Assembly: GCF_965363235.1 (NCBI RefSeq)
Contig: NC_134841.1
Coordinates: forward strand, 61,463,078 to 61,527,077
DNA length: 64,000 bases
Reading direction: 5' to 3'
Source of the DNA: Mytilus galloprovincialis
Lineage: Eukaryota; Mollusca; Bivalvia; Mytilida; Mytilidae
This document shows, piece by piece, positions 1 to 10,400 of this stretch. The position numbers were made by a program, and so were the translations under genes. A model generated the notes under the pieces. The model ran no database searches, was not told the DNA's origin, and saw only the letters and a program-made list of their open reading frames with translations. Each line of letters begins with the position of its first letter. The stretch's first letter is position 1.

Positions 1-420
1 GTTAAAATCAGACTTAGTTTAATTTTGGACCCTTTGGACTTTAATGTAGACCAATTTGAAAACGGGACCAAAAATTAAGAATCTACATACACAGTTAGAT
101 TTGGCATATCAAAGAACCCCAATTATTCAATTTTTGATGAAATCAAACAAAGTTTAATTTTGGACCCGATTTGGACCAACTTGAAAACTGGGCCAATAAT
201 AAAAAATCTAAGTAAATTTTTAGATTCAGCATATCAAAGAACCCCAAGGATTCAATTTTTGTTAAAATCAAACTAAGTTTAATTTTGGACCTTTTGGACC
301 TTAATGTAGACCAATTTGAAAACGGGACCAAAAATTAAGAATCTACATACACAGTTAGATTCGGCATATCAAAGAACCCCAATTATTAAATTTTTGATGA
401 AATCAAACAAAGTTCAATTT
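1..420. repeat. Degenerate tandem repeat, about 127-bp unit
   Basis: Three similar blocks follow one another, each with the phrases AATTTTGGACC, TAGACCAATTTGAAAACGGG and CATATCAAAGAACCCCAA. The unit is about 120-130 bp. The array runs off the left edge of the window, so its full size is unknown. No coding potential is seen. Together with the next array it matches a repeat I recall from bivalve genomes. Confidence 0.75.
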
Positions 421-1148
421 TGGGCCCTTTGGGCCCCTTATTCCTAAACTGTTGGGACCAAACCTCCCAAAATCAAACCAAACCTTCCTTTTATGGTCAT
501 AAATCTTGTGTTTAAATTTCATAGATTTCTATTTACTTATACTAAAGTTATGGTGCGAAAACCAAGAATAATGCTTATTTGGACCCCTTTTTGGCCCCTA
601 ATTCCTAAACTGTTGGGACCAAAACTCCCAAAATCAATCCCAACCTTCCTTTTGTGTTTATAAACCTTGTGTTCAAATTTCATTGATTTCTATTTACTTA
701 TACTAAAGTTATTGTACGAAAACCAAGAATAATGCTTATTTGGGCCCTTTTTTGGCCCCTAACTCCTAAACTGTTGGAACCAAAACTCCCAAAATCAATC
801 CCAACCTTTCTTTTGTGGTCATAAACCTTGTGTCAAAATTTCATAGATTTCAATTTACTTAAACTAAAGTTATAGTGCGAAACCAAGAAATGCTTATTTG
901 GGCCCTTTTTGGCCCCTAATTCCTAAACTGTTGGGACCAAAACTCCCAAAATCAATCCCAACCTTCCTTTTGTGGTCATAAACCTTGTGTTAAAATTTCA
1001 TAGATTTCTATTCACTTTTACTAAAGTTAGAGTGCGAAAACTAAAAGTATTCGGACGACGACGACGACGCAAGACGACGCAGGACGACGACGACGCCAAC
1101 GTGATAGCAATATACGACGAAAAATTAAAATTTTTGCCGTCGTATAAA
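421..1148. repeat. Tandem repeat, about 155-160-bp unit, four copies
   Basis: Four head-to-tail copies each carry TTGGCCCCTAATTCC, AAACTGTTGGGACC, CAATCCCAACCTTCCTTTTG, CATAAACCTTGTG and CTAAAGTTA.GTGCGAAAAC. The last copy ends in a GACGAC-rich run (about 1052-1110), followed by an ATACGACG...CGTCGTAT inverted repeat near 1115-1145. This looks like the terminal part of a recurrent bivalve repetitive element. The frame open across it is incidental. Confidence 0.8.
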
Positions 1149-1560
1149 AATGAAATTAAATTCGAGGACTACTTGCACAATCTAAACAATTTTAATAGTG
1201 GTCAGCTTTTAACAAAATTACGTGTAAGTGATCATAATTTGGAAATTGAATTAGGACGTTATAAAAAAATTCAAAGAGAACACAGACTGTGCAAAGTTTG
1301 TAAAATTTTAGATGATGAGGAACACTTTTTCCTTCATTGCCAAATTAACAGTAATATAAGACATTCCCTTATAAACATTATCCTAATTTTAACCAGCTTG
1401 ACAAACTCTAAACTTTAAACTATTCTACAATACAATACAATACAAATAGTTTATTTACGTCTCACCATTAATATTACAATACATAACATAATACACGAAT
1501 ACATACAATAATATAAAATATTAATGCCATTCTAAAAAGAATTATGAGAGACGGGATTAA
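1149..1560 (+). mobile_element. LINE 3'-end fragment with zinc-knuckle tail of the reverse transcriptase polyprotein
   Basis: The plus-strand reading encodes a tail with RVSDHNLEIELGRYKKI, then C-x2-C (CKVCKIL) and HFFLHC, the cysteine-histidine signature found at the C-terminus of many non-LTR retrotransposon polyproteins (zf-RVT type). It stops at about 1418 and is followed by an (AATAC)n-like tail at 1425-1445. Only the last ~90 codons survive, so this is a 5'-truncated copy. Related fragments on the minus strand lie at 10945-11405 and 11737-12370. Confidence 0.65.
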
Positions 1561-2750
1561 AATATATATATGTATATATATATTGAAAATTAATAATTAT
1601 AAATATCACTGTACAGCTAGATTAAAAATTTACTTAAGTTCTAGATCCTAATAAAGATATTTTGTCTAGTGTTGTAGACTATATAAAGCAATCTATGGAA
1701 TTGCGAAAATAAGGTCCACATTGGTCAATTATTATGTATATAGATATATGTTATTAATATCAACTTCACTTTTTTAAAACATTTATCATGTATTATGTTT
1801 CTTGTCACTTGTGTATACAATGTACTATGTTTGCATTTTAACCCGTCAGGGTTTCATGTTTTTTGCAATAATAAGTTATACGTTCGATATAAATGAATTA
1901 TTTGAAATTTCAAGTAACCACCAAAATAAACTGCATATTGCACGAAAACACGACACTATTTAATGTTGCTTTAGTTACCATGGTTACAAAACAAAGTTGA
2001 TAACCCCCATTTTTTAAATCACATATTGTTGCCAAAATAACGAAATACCTTGACATAAAATTTAAAAATAAAACAGTGGATGTGTCACGAAATATAACCA
2101 CCTTCATGATATAAATTCCAAATGGAACTTCTAGCTGTCAGGCAGAACAAATATACATTGGCAGTAGAAAAAAAATTAGAATGTTTGGTCTTTAGTCCAA
2201 ACAAATATTACTTGTTTTTCAACTTACATGCTGTAAAAAAAAAATAGGGTAGGTAGGTAGGAAATATCATTTTTTTTTAGCTGGTTACTATCAGGGAATC
2301 AGTCTGACTTTAACAGTGCTTGTTCCAAAATGGCATAAAAAGTGTTAAGGTAGGCACAAAAAATTAAGGTAGGTAGGGTAAGCGGAAACACATGTATTAT
2401 TTTTTGGGCCTCAACGCCAACAGTTTAGAATCAGTTTATTTTATTTTATTTTGTGTATAACTAAATATTTTTATGAAAATTTTCCCAAATTATCGTGAAT
2501 TTCTTTTAAATTTTAAAAAATGTGAAAAAAATTCATAGTAAAGTGCACCAACATTTTCCCTGGGAAATTCTAATAGCTATTATTAAAAACCCGTCACGAT
2601 ATGCACACCACTTTTTAATGATTCGTTTAAGTTGTTGTAGTAGTCTTAATTGTCTAATAAAAATTAGAAGCAGCAAAGCAAAAGATAAACAAGAATGTGT
2701 CCCCAGTACACGGATGCCCCATCCGCACCGCTGTCATTTTTTTTATGTTC
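1561..2750. other. AT-rich intergenic stretch, no gene seen
   Basis: Low-complexity AT-rich sequence with an (AT)n patch at 1562-1582. Short open frames here have no recognisable domain, no plausible splice structure and biased composition. I see nothing else supportable. Confidence 0.6.
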
Positions 2751-2754
2751 AGTG

Positions 2755-2996
2755 CACCGTGAAAAATGGGGGAAATCTCTAATTAGCCATTAAAATTAGA
2801 AAGATCATATGATTATCACAGGGAACATGTGTACTAAGTTTCAAGTTGATCGGACTTCAACTTCATCAAAAACTACCTCGACCAAAAACTTCAAGTGAAC
2901 CTGAAGCGGTACAGACGGACGGACGAACGAACGGACGAACGAACGGTACGACGCACAAACCAGAAAACATAATGCTCATAAATGGTGCATAAAAAA
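2755..2996 (+). repeat. Interspersed repeat family C, copy 1
   Basis: Contains AAATCTCTAATTAG, GTACTAAGTTTCAAGTTGAT, ACTTCAACTTCATCAAAAAC, TACCTCGACCAAAAACTT, an ACGGACGAACGAACGG run and AACATAATGCTCATAAATGG. The same phrases in the same order recur at 5533-5728, which defines the family. It is noncoding and its class is unknown. Confidence 0.75.
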
Positions 2997-4070
2997 GTAG
3001 ACACTTCGATAGCGTAAACAATTATACTTGTTATAATAAAATCATGAAACATGTTTTTTTACATATCAGGGATCAAATCATTAACTTGTATAGTTTATTT
3101 TCGAAACTGACTAGTTCCCTGTTTAAACCATACTGTGACAATCATCAATTAGGTAGCCCTCTGAGCAAAATAAGAACAACTGAGTGTATATAAGTTAATG
3201 ACATACCATGTTTCATCTTCACTTTAATTCCATGTGTAGGTTATGTTGATAAATCATTATAATGATTAAAGCAATACACAAAACAAGCTAAATGCGAGAC
3301 TTGATTACCAGAAGGGAACCAGTCGTTTGTAATGATAAAATAAATATTCAACTCCGATAATATATGTAATTTAATTGTGAATTTGGAAGATTATGAATGA
3401 ATTTTGGTATATTTTTTGCCCAATGTGTGAATTAAGGATTATCGTATACACTATTTTGTTTAATATAGTAACTAGAACTAGAGAAGTATTTTCTCTCATT
3501 TTTGATTGTAATCACATTGTATTGAAATATTGGAATGTATCCGACGTTTTTATACGCGAACAAATTAGATTCTTCGTGACCTATTCGGCAAACATGTACA
3601 TCATTTTTTTTTATGTAGGTAAAAAATATATGAGAGTTAATCAGATTAAAATCCTCCGGTATTAAAAATTTAAAACAGGTAAACAAATTTAAACATCATA
3701 ATAATCAAATTGAGTTCTGAAGAAAAAAAATAATAATTAAAAAAAAAATAATAATAATTTTAATAAATAAACAAAAAGTAATAATAATAATTATAATAAA
3801 CAAACAAACAAATATTCGCACAAAGATAGTATGATTGACAACAATACATATCTCTGTAAAGGAAGATTTACATCAGCTTGATTAAATCTTGTCATATATA
3901 TAAATTTCAATATTATAATGACCAATATAAATGCACCCCTGTGAAAGACATGCTTAGTTTTATGTTCTCGAAAATGTTTTCTTTATCATTCTGGAGCAAC
4001 AAAAAAGTTATGTAATGTGTGTATATGTTCCTCTCTATTTGTGTTATTTCTTCTTTTTAATGAGATATCC
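2997..4070. other. AT-rich intergenic stretch, no gene seen
   Basis: No domain-bearing frame is seen. A purely A/T microsatellite-like patch of AATAATAA and ATAAACAAACAAAC lies at 3720-3815. Confidence 0.6.
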
Positions 4071-4072
4071 GA

Positions 4073-4235
4073 CTCAGTGATCTCAATGTAGCGCACTTGC
4101 CTGAAGTTCGAGGTTCGAAGGTTAGATCTCTGACCGAGTAAACCATGGTGACCAAACTTTGTATGTGTTACTTAATCATCTGTACCAATCAATTGCTAAA
4201 CAGGAATCAAGTCTGGTTAACACATACCTTGGAAT
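4073..4235 (+). mobile_element. tRNA-derived SINE-like fragment
   Basis: The segment has a pol III box A-like part (CAATGTAGCGCACTTGCC) followed about 35 bases later by a box B-like GAGGTTCGAAGGTT, in the order and spacing of a tRNA head. No intact acceptor stem is visible, so it is a tRNA-derived element rather than a tRNA gene. Confidence 0.45.
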
Positions 4236-4254
4236 TCAGGTTCATATATAAAAA

Positions 4255-5262
4255 TGAAGTGGTATAATTGTCAATTAGACAACTCTCTACAACAGAACAA
4301 AAGACACAGAAATTAACAATTATAGGTCACCGTATACGACCTTCAACAATGAGAAAAGCCCATACCGCATAGTCAGCTATAAAGGGTCCTACTAAAATGC
4401 GCCCGGGGAAAAGAAAAAGCGCCCGGGGAAGAAAAAATAGCGCCCGGGGAAAAGAAAAGGCGCGCGGGGAAAATATATAGATATTTTATTGGCATGAGAC
4501 AACTTTGTGATGATGAAATAAGTTATGCACATTATTTTTTTTTAATTTTAGACAAGTGATTTTCAAATTCAGATAATAGACATTTGTAATAAAACAAGTA
4601 TGAATGTTTCAATTTTAACAATAATATAATTCATGAATACTATTTCGAAAGACTGATTATAATGGATCACAGTTTATGCAGAAGATTTATAAAATGTAAG
4701 ACATCAAAGGCATGTTTTTCAAAAACGATATCAAAATGAAAAATGTAAAAAAAAAAAACGGCTTAAATTTCAAAGATAAATATTAATTTAATCAAAATTA
4801 AGAGTTACACATAATACATCAGCAAATAAAGCAGTACTATACAGGTACCGTAGTTAAAACAAGGGGTGAAAAGCAGGAGTTTGGTTTAAATTTAAAAACA
4901 AGCATTAAAACCCTTATAAGCATAGCCATTGAAACAGTTTTAGTTTCGTAAGAAAGATATAATAAATGTATATCAGCATCAGCATAAAAAAGTGTTCACC
5001 ATGCACTTGCGAAAATATTAGACTTTAGGCATCATATCCACATTTAAGGACAAAACAAGCAATGATTATTTATTCTATTTAAGGAAAAAAATTCTTTTTA
5101 TAAAATATTATTATTTTTTTCTCCCTGGCGCTAATTTTCCTTCCCCGGGCGCTTTTTCTTTTCCCGGGCGCTCTCGGGCGATTCCGGGCGCTTTTTAGTA
5201 GGACCGGCTATAAAAGGTCCAAAAATGGCAATGCAATTCATTTCAAACATGTCAGTTCAATG
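4255..5262 (-). repeat. Interspersed repeat family A copy, split by a later insertion
   Basis: In reverse orientation, 4255-4383 matches family A (GACAACTCTC, ACAGAAATTAACAA, TATAGGTCACCGTA, CAATGAG, GCATAGTCAGCTATAAA). The match resumes at 5207 (GCTATAAAAGGTCC...CAATGCAATTCATTTCAAAC). Better-preserved copies lie at 15361-15705 and 20871-21223. The two halves are separated by the inverted-repeat element 4384-5206. Confidence 0.75.
4384..5206. mobile_element. Nonautonomous inverted-repeat DNA element (MITE/foldback) with 8-bp target duplication
   Basis: The element begins GGGTCCTACTAAAA and ends TTTTTAGTAGGACCG, so the termini are inverted repeats. Both ends carry several GCGCCCGGGGAA-type GC-rich subrepeats in opposite orientation (4400-4465 and 5126-5195), which would fold back strongly. 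It is flanked on both sides by GCTATAAA (4376-4383 and 5207-5214), an 8-bp target duplication, and it interrupts a family A repeat. No transposase frame is seen inside, so it is nonautonomous. The 8-bp duplication is compatible with hAT-like mobilisation, but the superfamily is not proven. Confidence 0.8.
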
Positions 5263-5284
5263 CAAAGTAGCATACATTACTATT

Positions 5285-5465
5285 TAGTGACGTCCATTTT
5301 CACTGAACTAGTACACATCTTTATTTAGGGGCCGGCTGAGGCCCACCTCCGGTGCGGGATTTTCTCGCTGTGTTTAAGACCCGTTTGTGGCATTCGGATG
5401 TTATCTATTTTGGTCGTCTGGTTGTCTCTTTGACATATTCGCCATGTCCATTCTAAATTTTATCT
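5285..5465 (+). repeat. Interspersed repeat family D, copy 1
   Basis: Shares GACGTCCATT.TCACTGAACTAGTA, TTTAGGGGCC, CCTCCGG, TTTCTCGCT, GACCC and TTTGACA.ATTC with 5807-5985. The family ends in a phrase found alone at 34613-34685. Noncoding. Confidence 0.7.
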
Positions 5466-5532
5466 TATTCACCGCTTTGTCAGAATTAAATAGAGAAACA
5501 TATACTCACTTTGCTTCCTATTGTTTACTATG

Positions 5533-5728
5533 ACCGTGGAAATGGGGGAAAATCTCTAATTAGAAAATCATATCATAGGGAACATTGTGTACCAAGTTTC
5601 AGGTTGATTGGACTTCAACTTCATCAAAAACTACCTCGACCAAAATTTTAACCTGAAGCAAGACAGACGGACGAACGGACGGACGGATGCAGACCAGAAA
5701 ACATAATGCCCATAAATGGGGCATAAAA
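5533..5728 (+). repeat. Interspersed repeat family C, copy 2
   Basis: Second copy of the element at 2755-2996, sharing AAATCTCTAATTAG, ACCAAGTTTCAGGTTGATTG, ACTTCAACTTCATCAAAAAC, GACAGACGGACGAACGGACG and CATAATGCCCATAAATGGGG. Noncoding. Confidence 0.75.
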
Positions 5729-5806
5729 ATGTTCTATTGATGAAAATCCATTGTCCTCCATATCTGTCATTAATATTAGAACAGATATATATACAGTTTA
5801 GTATGA

Positions 5807-5985
5807 CGTCCATTATCACTGAACTAGTATGCATATCTGTTTAGGGGCCAGCTGAAGGACGCCTCCGGGTGCTGGAGTTTCTCGCTATATTGAAGACCCA
5901 TTGGTGGCCTTCGGTTATTGTCTGCTCTATGGTCGGGTTGTTGTCGCTTTGACACATTCCCCATTACCATTCTCAATTTTAGTCT
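5807..5985 (+). repeat. Interspersed repeat family D, copy 2
   Basis: Aligns with 5285-5465 and has the better-preserved 3' end (CTCTATGGTCGGGTTGTTG, TCGCTTTGACACATTCCCCA, TTCTCAATTTTA), which is also found as the tail next to a SINE at 34613-34685. Confidence 0.7.
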
Positions 5986-6243
5986 ATGATTTTTTTCAAG
6001 AATTCATCATGCATATTGTTTTTCTTTGGAGCTGCCAATTGGTTTAAGGTGTTGTTAAAATATGTTAAAACCAGTAGTGTCGAACAACTTATTGTTTTTA
6101 GTAAAATAATGGTTTTAGGGAAACTTCCATGTACAACCTGTGCATGGGTGAATACTTCCAAAAATTGGGAATAGACGGAACAAAGGGAATAAGTGTAAGT
6201 GTGTCTGTTCGTGTGCATGTGTGTGTGTAAATGCTCTTTTGTT

Positions 6244-6930
6244 CCGACGTTGGAAAGTTCCGGGGGGAAAGAACTAACTAGCCGAAAAGTTCCGGAGGAA
6301 CTTAATAACTAGTTACTTTGTTCTTCCTATGGTTTAAAAGTTCCACCGGAACAAAGTGACTAGTTGAAAAGTTCCAACGGAACATATCAACTAGTTAGAA
6401 AGTTCCTTTTTGCCAAGTTAGTCAAAACCGGAACTAACAAACTAGCCCAAAAGTTCCAACGGAACTTACCAACCAGTCACAAAGTTCCATTTGGAGAATT
6501 AATGCAAAGTAAAAGCGTAACATATTATATTTGAACCTTTCAAAGGGGAACCAAGATACTGATTACAAAGGTCAAAAGGAACTTATCAACTAGTCACAAA
6601 GTTCCTCTTTGGCAAATTAGTCAAAACCGGAACTAACAAACTAGCCCAAAAGTTCCTCATGTGGGTACTTTTAAAAATATCAATTTCAGATTAATGTATA
6701 ACAATGAATTACTACTTATTCCGTTATGAAGGCAACATTCTGACCGAATTAACTAGTTGTTCTGTTCCGCCAGAACTATTCAACTAGATACATTGTTCCG
6801 GGACTTTTTAACTAGCTACTTTTTTCCGGAACTTTTCGACTGCACTCAGAATAAAATAACTAGTTGGAAAGTTCCATTGGAACGAAATAACTAGTTGAAA
6901 AGTTCCACCGGAACAAAGTAACTGACGGAA
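6244..6930. repeat. Array of alternating palindromes (GTTCC-NNN-GGAAC and ACTAGT)
   Basis: Roughly 26-28-bp units alternate the palindrome AAAGTTCCAACGGAACTT (or ACCGG and GGAGG variants) with AACTAGTT. More than ten partial units are visible. Two stretches containing CAAAACCGGAACTAACAAAC are near-identical about 200 bp apart (about 6400-6455 and 6597-6655). The outer ends (GTTCCGACGTTGG...; ...GTAACTGACGGAAC) are imperfect inverted repeats, so the whole may be one decayed foldback element. Noncoding. Confidence 0.7.
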
Positions 6931-7038
6931 CGTAGTGGCGTGAGGGTGAGCAGAGGATTGGCTAAATTTTGCACTTCACCACCACTTTAATTTCCATGTC
7001 ACAATTTACAGGCCTTTCAGGTTTACCTTCAATCGGTA

Positions 7039-7044
7039 TTTATT
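7039..7044 (-). terminator. Candidate poly(A) signal of the alpha-arrestin gene
   Basis: AATAAA on the minus strand, about 210 bp past the stop codon at 7254. AATAAA is common by chance in such AT-rich DNA, so this is only a candidate. Confidence 0.3.
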
Positions 7045-7253
7045 TTGTTTTATACATATTTTGTACTATTTGTTGGCATGAAATAAACCAAAAGCGTAGG
7101 TCATATGGCACATTCGTTGCACGCAAACTTTACTTATGCATCAAATTAATATCAAAATACATAATATCACAGATATTGCTCTATAGTGTTAATTAATTGT
7201 CAGGTGCCTGTCAATGTCCCTTCAAGAAGAGACCATTACAATACAGCTTTCAA

Positions 7254-7426
7254 CTAGAATGAAGTTGGTTTGAAATTAGTGTCGTACGTGTTCCAGTTAT
7301 AGTATGGATACTGAGGTGTGAACGTATCGTCCTGTTGGTTGTCGCCAGATGGCGCTACCGAGTTATCAGCCTGTCCAGGGTTCTGTAAATGATTCCCTGT
7401 TGAAAATGATGCATATACTGGTTGCG
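7254..7426 (-). CDS. Alpha-arrestin exon 7 (stop)
   Basis: Acceptor TTATTCCAG|CG, ending in a TAG stop. It encodes a low-complexity tail with PQPVYASF, DDTFTPQYPYY and a final KPTSF. QPVY is the nearest thing to a PPxY motif and lacks the first proline. Confidence 0.9.
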
Positions 7427-10400
7427 CTGGAATAAACAAAAAATAGATAATAAATGTTAGTTAAAAAATGTATTAAGTCTACTTCAACAATTTTCTAACT
7501 CCCTTTTGACCGGCGGAATTAACAGACACACGAACACACACACACAGAGGTTCTGGTTTCGTGAGTATTGTTACAAATTACGCCACGGTGTTTTTACCAA
7601 TGCTGCTGATTAAGAGCACCCTCTCTAAAACAACACCAGGAAGTGCGAAGGGGACCTATTTAATTGTCTAGTAAACAATATTTATAAAGCCTACTGTATA
7701 AAGTTAGCTGCCGGTATGTTGTGATTTCAAACGTGAAACTGTCAACAAATGACAAAATGGGGAGGATATGAACTTCCAAATATCGCATTCTGTTACGAAG
7801 CTTATTTCTCTATACTAAATATAGAAACGCAATACATCATATACAAGTCCCATTTTGGTCTCTTTTCAAAAAACAATTACAAAATACAGTAATTTCTTTA
7901 AAGGCACTCTATTTGGCTATACCATAGTTTAACAGTTTTGCTATACTTCTTGACTTGTTTTTTTTTCAGCTCCGAAACTTGCGAAAAGTCACAAAAGCAA
8001 AACTCACAAGAACAATCATATTTATGATCACAACGGGACAAATACAAAGGATATTTGTTAAACATTTAACATCGACTTGTAACTTATCATTTTTGTGTTG
8101 TATCTTTTCTTTTTGAAAAATCTTTCACGCCATTGTAAGATCGCCACAATTCGTTGAACCAACAATCAAATAATTAAATAAAACATATTCCCTTATATGC
8201 AACCTTTAAAACAGTGCATTAAATAAAATAAAAAATATACTTACGGACATTTTCTGGAAAGACTTGAAATGGTGATGGAAATGCGCTAGTTCCAGTATTC
8301 ATAGGATTGACATTTCCATACAGTTGAGCAGCAGAAACTAGTGGTATACCGCCTATTAAAATAGGTATATTAACTCTCAAATTGATAGCTGGACCCGCGG
8401 GATCACAAACCAACTAAAAAGAAAAACAAATAACAGAATGGTAAAAATTATTACATACTAGAAAAAGGAAGACTGTTATCTTTTGGAATAAAACGTTAAT
8501 ATTAATGATTTTTTTTTTAATTTATTAAAAATGGTCAGAATATAAGTTTTTCATTTTTTGGGGGGGGGGGGGGGGGGGTCGGGGAAATTCTATTAAACCT
8601 GAACATATATATTGCCCATAGTTGGATGATTTTCATGTTGCTTTTTTTACTGACTGCTCTTTTTTTCCGACGTAGTCGGTATTAGTTTCGGTTTGTGCCC
8701 TTTGAACTTAAAGACGCTTAACTATGGCAACAGAATACGCATGCTCGAAAATCCTTTCTGTGATTGGACAAAATGCTGTCATGGTGGGTGATTTGGTTGT
8801 GTTTGAAAAAACGTCTCGTTAATTATATCGTGATGGAAAGCAAATGAAAAACTATAAATATTTGAACTAGATCTTACAAAGATTTATATTTTTATCAAAA
8901 TAATTGTTTCTCCAATAGCTCTTTGCATCCGTGACAGCTGTTTATTCGGGACAATCAGGTAATTTTTTTTAATGTAAACTTTGTTGTACGATCGTACATG
9001 ACTTTTAGAACGCACCTACGCATTTGAGATTTCCGCGGGGTTTTGGTGAATGTAAACAGAAAGATACGAGGACCGAGAATACTGATTAAAACACAAACAG
9101 AAAAAACGTTATTTAAATGGTATCTTTGTGCCTCTGGAGGTTATCGAAATGATAGTTTTAAACATATACTCAAATTTAAATACGTCGGATATCTTTTTTA
9201 AAGATAGTTCTTGTTAAGGTTTGTTTCACTTGTAAATAAAAGCGCTTTCTAACAAGACCATTATTCAGTTTGGTGTCATGCCAATAAAAATTAAGAAATA
9301 TATCCAAAACAATTTTAAAGGATTCAAGAGTCTGAATGTACTTACAAATATATTATATTGCATGTTATTTTGCTGTCCTGATAAGCATTAGTTGCTTTCG
9401 GTATAAATAAAATAATTGAATTGAATGTAAGTGTGCATATTAAATAAACTAAATATACGTACAACCCACAAATACATAATGTCTATTATATTACAGCCAT
9501 GAAGGCCAGTGGATGGCAACGGTGGTACAGTTATCTGTTCCCCTCTCCAGTAATCCGAGTCACCTTTGCCTACTGTTCTTGCTGTAGTTTTTTGCACAAC
9601 TGTGTTCACAGTTCTAGTTTTTCTTGCAGTTATATATCTGATAGACTAAATAAAAAAAAATAATTAAGATGAATATGTGTCGCAACAATATTTTGTTTAT
9701 ATAAAGTTACAGATTAGAACTAAAAATAAACCAACCAAAATGAATGATAGCATTTTCTGCTTAATAGTATGTGTATCTCTAAATTATGGCTACTCATTAA
9801 GAACACGGATAAAATCTTTTGAAATTTTTATGTAAACGAAAATACATGCATGCAAGAGAGGAAACTTAAAGGTACATTGAGGCCATATTTATGGCTCCTA
9901 GAATTTTTAAAATTTTATAATAAAGGTTATGATAAATCTCTGTTTTAAACAACATCATTCGGACATTATACTATTAGTAGACCTGTTAATTTTAGATATA
10001 AATCAGTAATAAGCAATTATCGTATATACATGCACATAATTTGAACATTGAAACTGGAAGGTTTTTAAATATAAACAGAAACGATAGAATATGTAATGTG
10101 TGCAACTGTGATTCTGTTGAAGATGAATATCATTTTATTTTGGAATGTATTGGATACAAAGATATTCGTATGAAGTTATATCAAACCTTATTATTGGAGA
10201 AATCCATCAGTATTTAAACTTATACAATTGTTATCTGTTCGTAATATAAAAGAACTTAATAATTTTGGGAAGTATTTATGTATTGCCGAAAAAATTAGTA
10301 ATCGTTGAATGTGTATATCATACTTTAATTAAGGCTAATTAATATCATGCTCCTACATTTGTTTTTAATTGTATTAATTGCATATTAATGAATTACCTTA

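Noticed and set aside
972-1148. N-terminal half of the plus-strand open frame at 972-1418
   Set aside because: This part translates the tandem repeat and the GACGAC run; only the later LINE tail is protein-derived.
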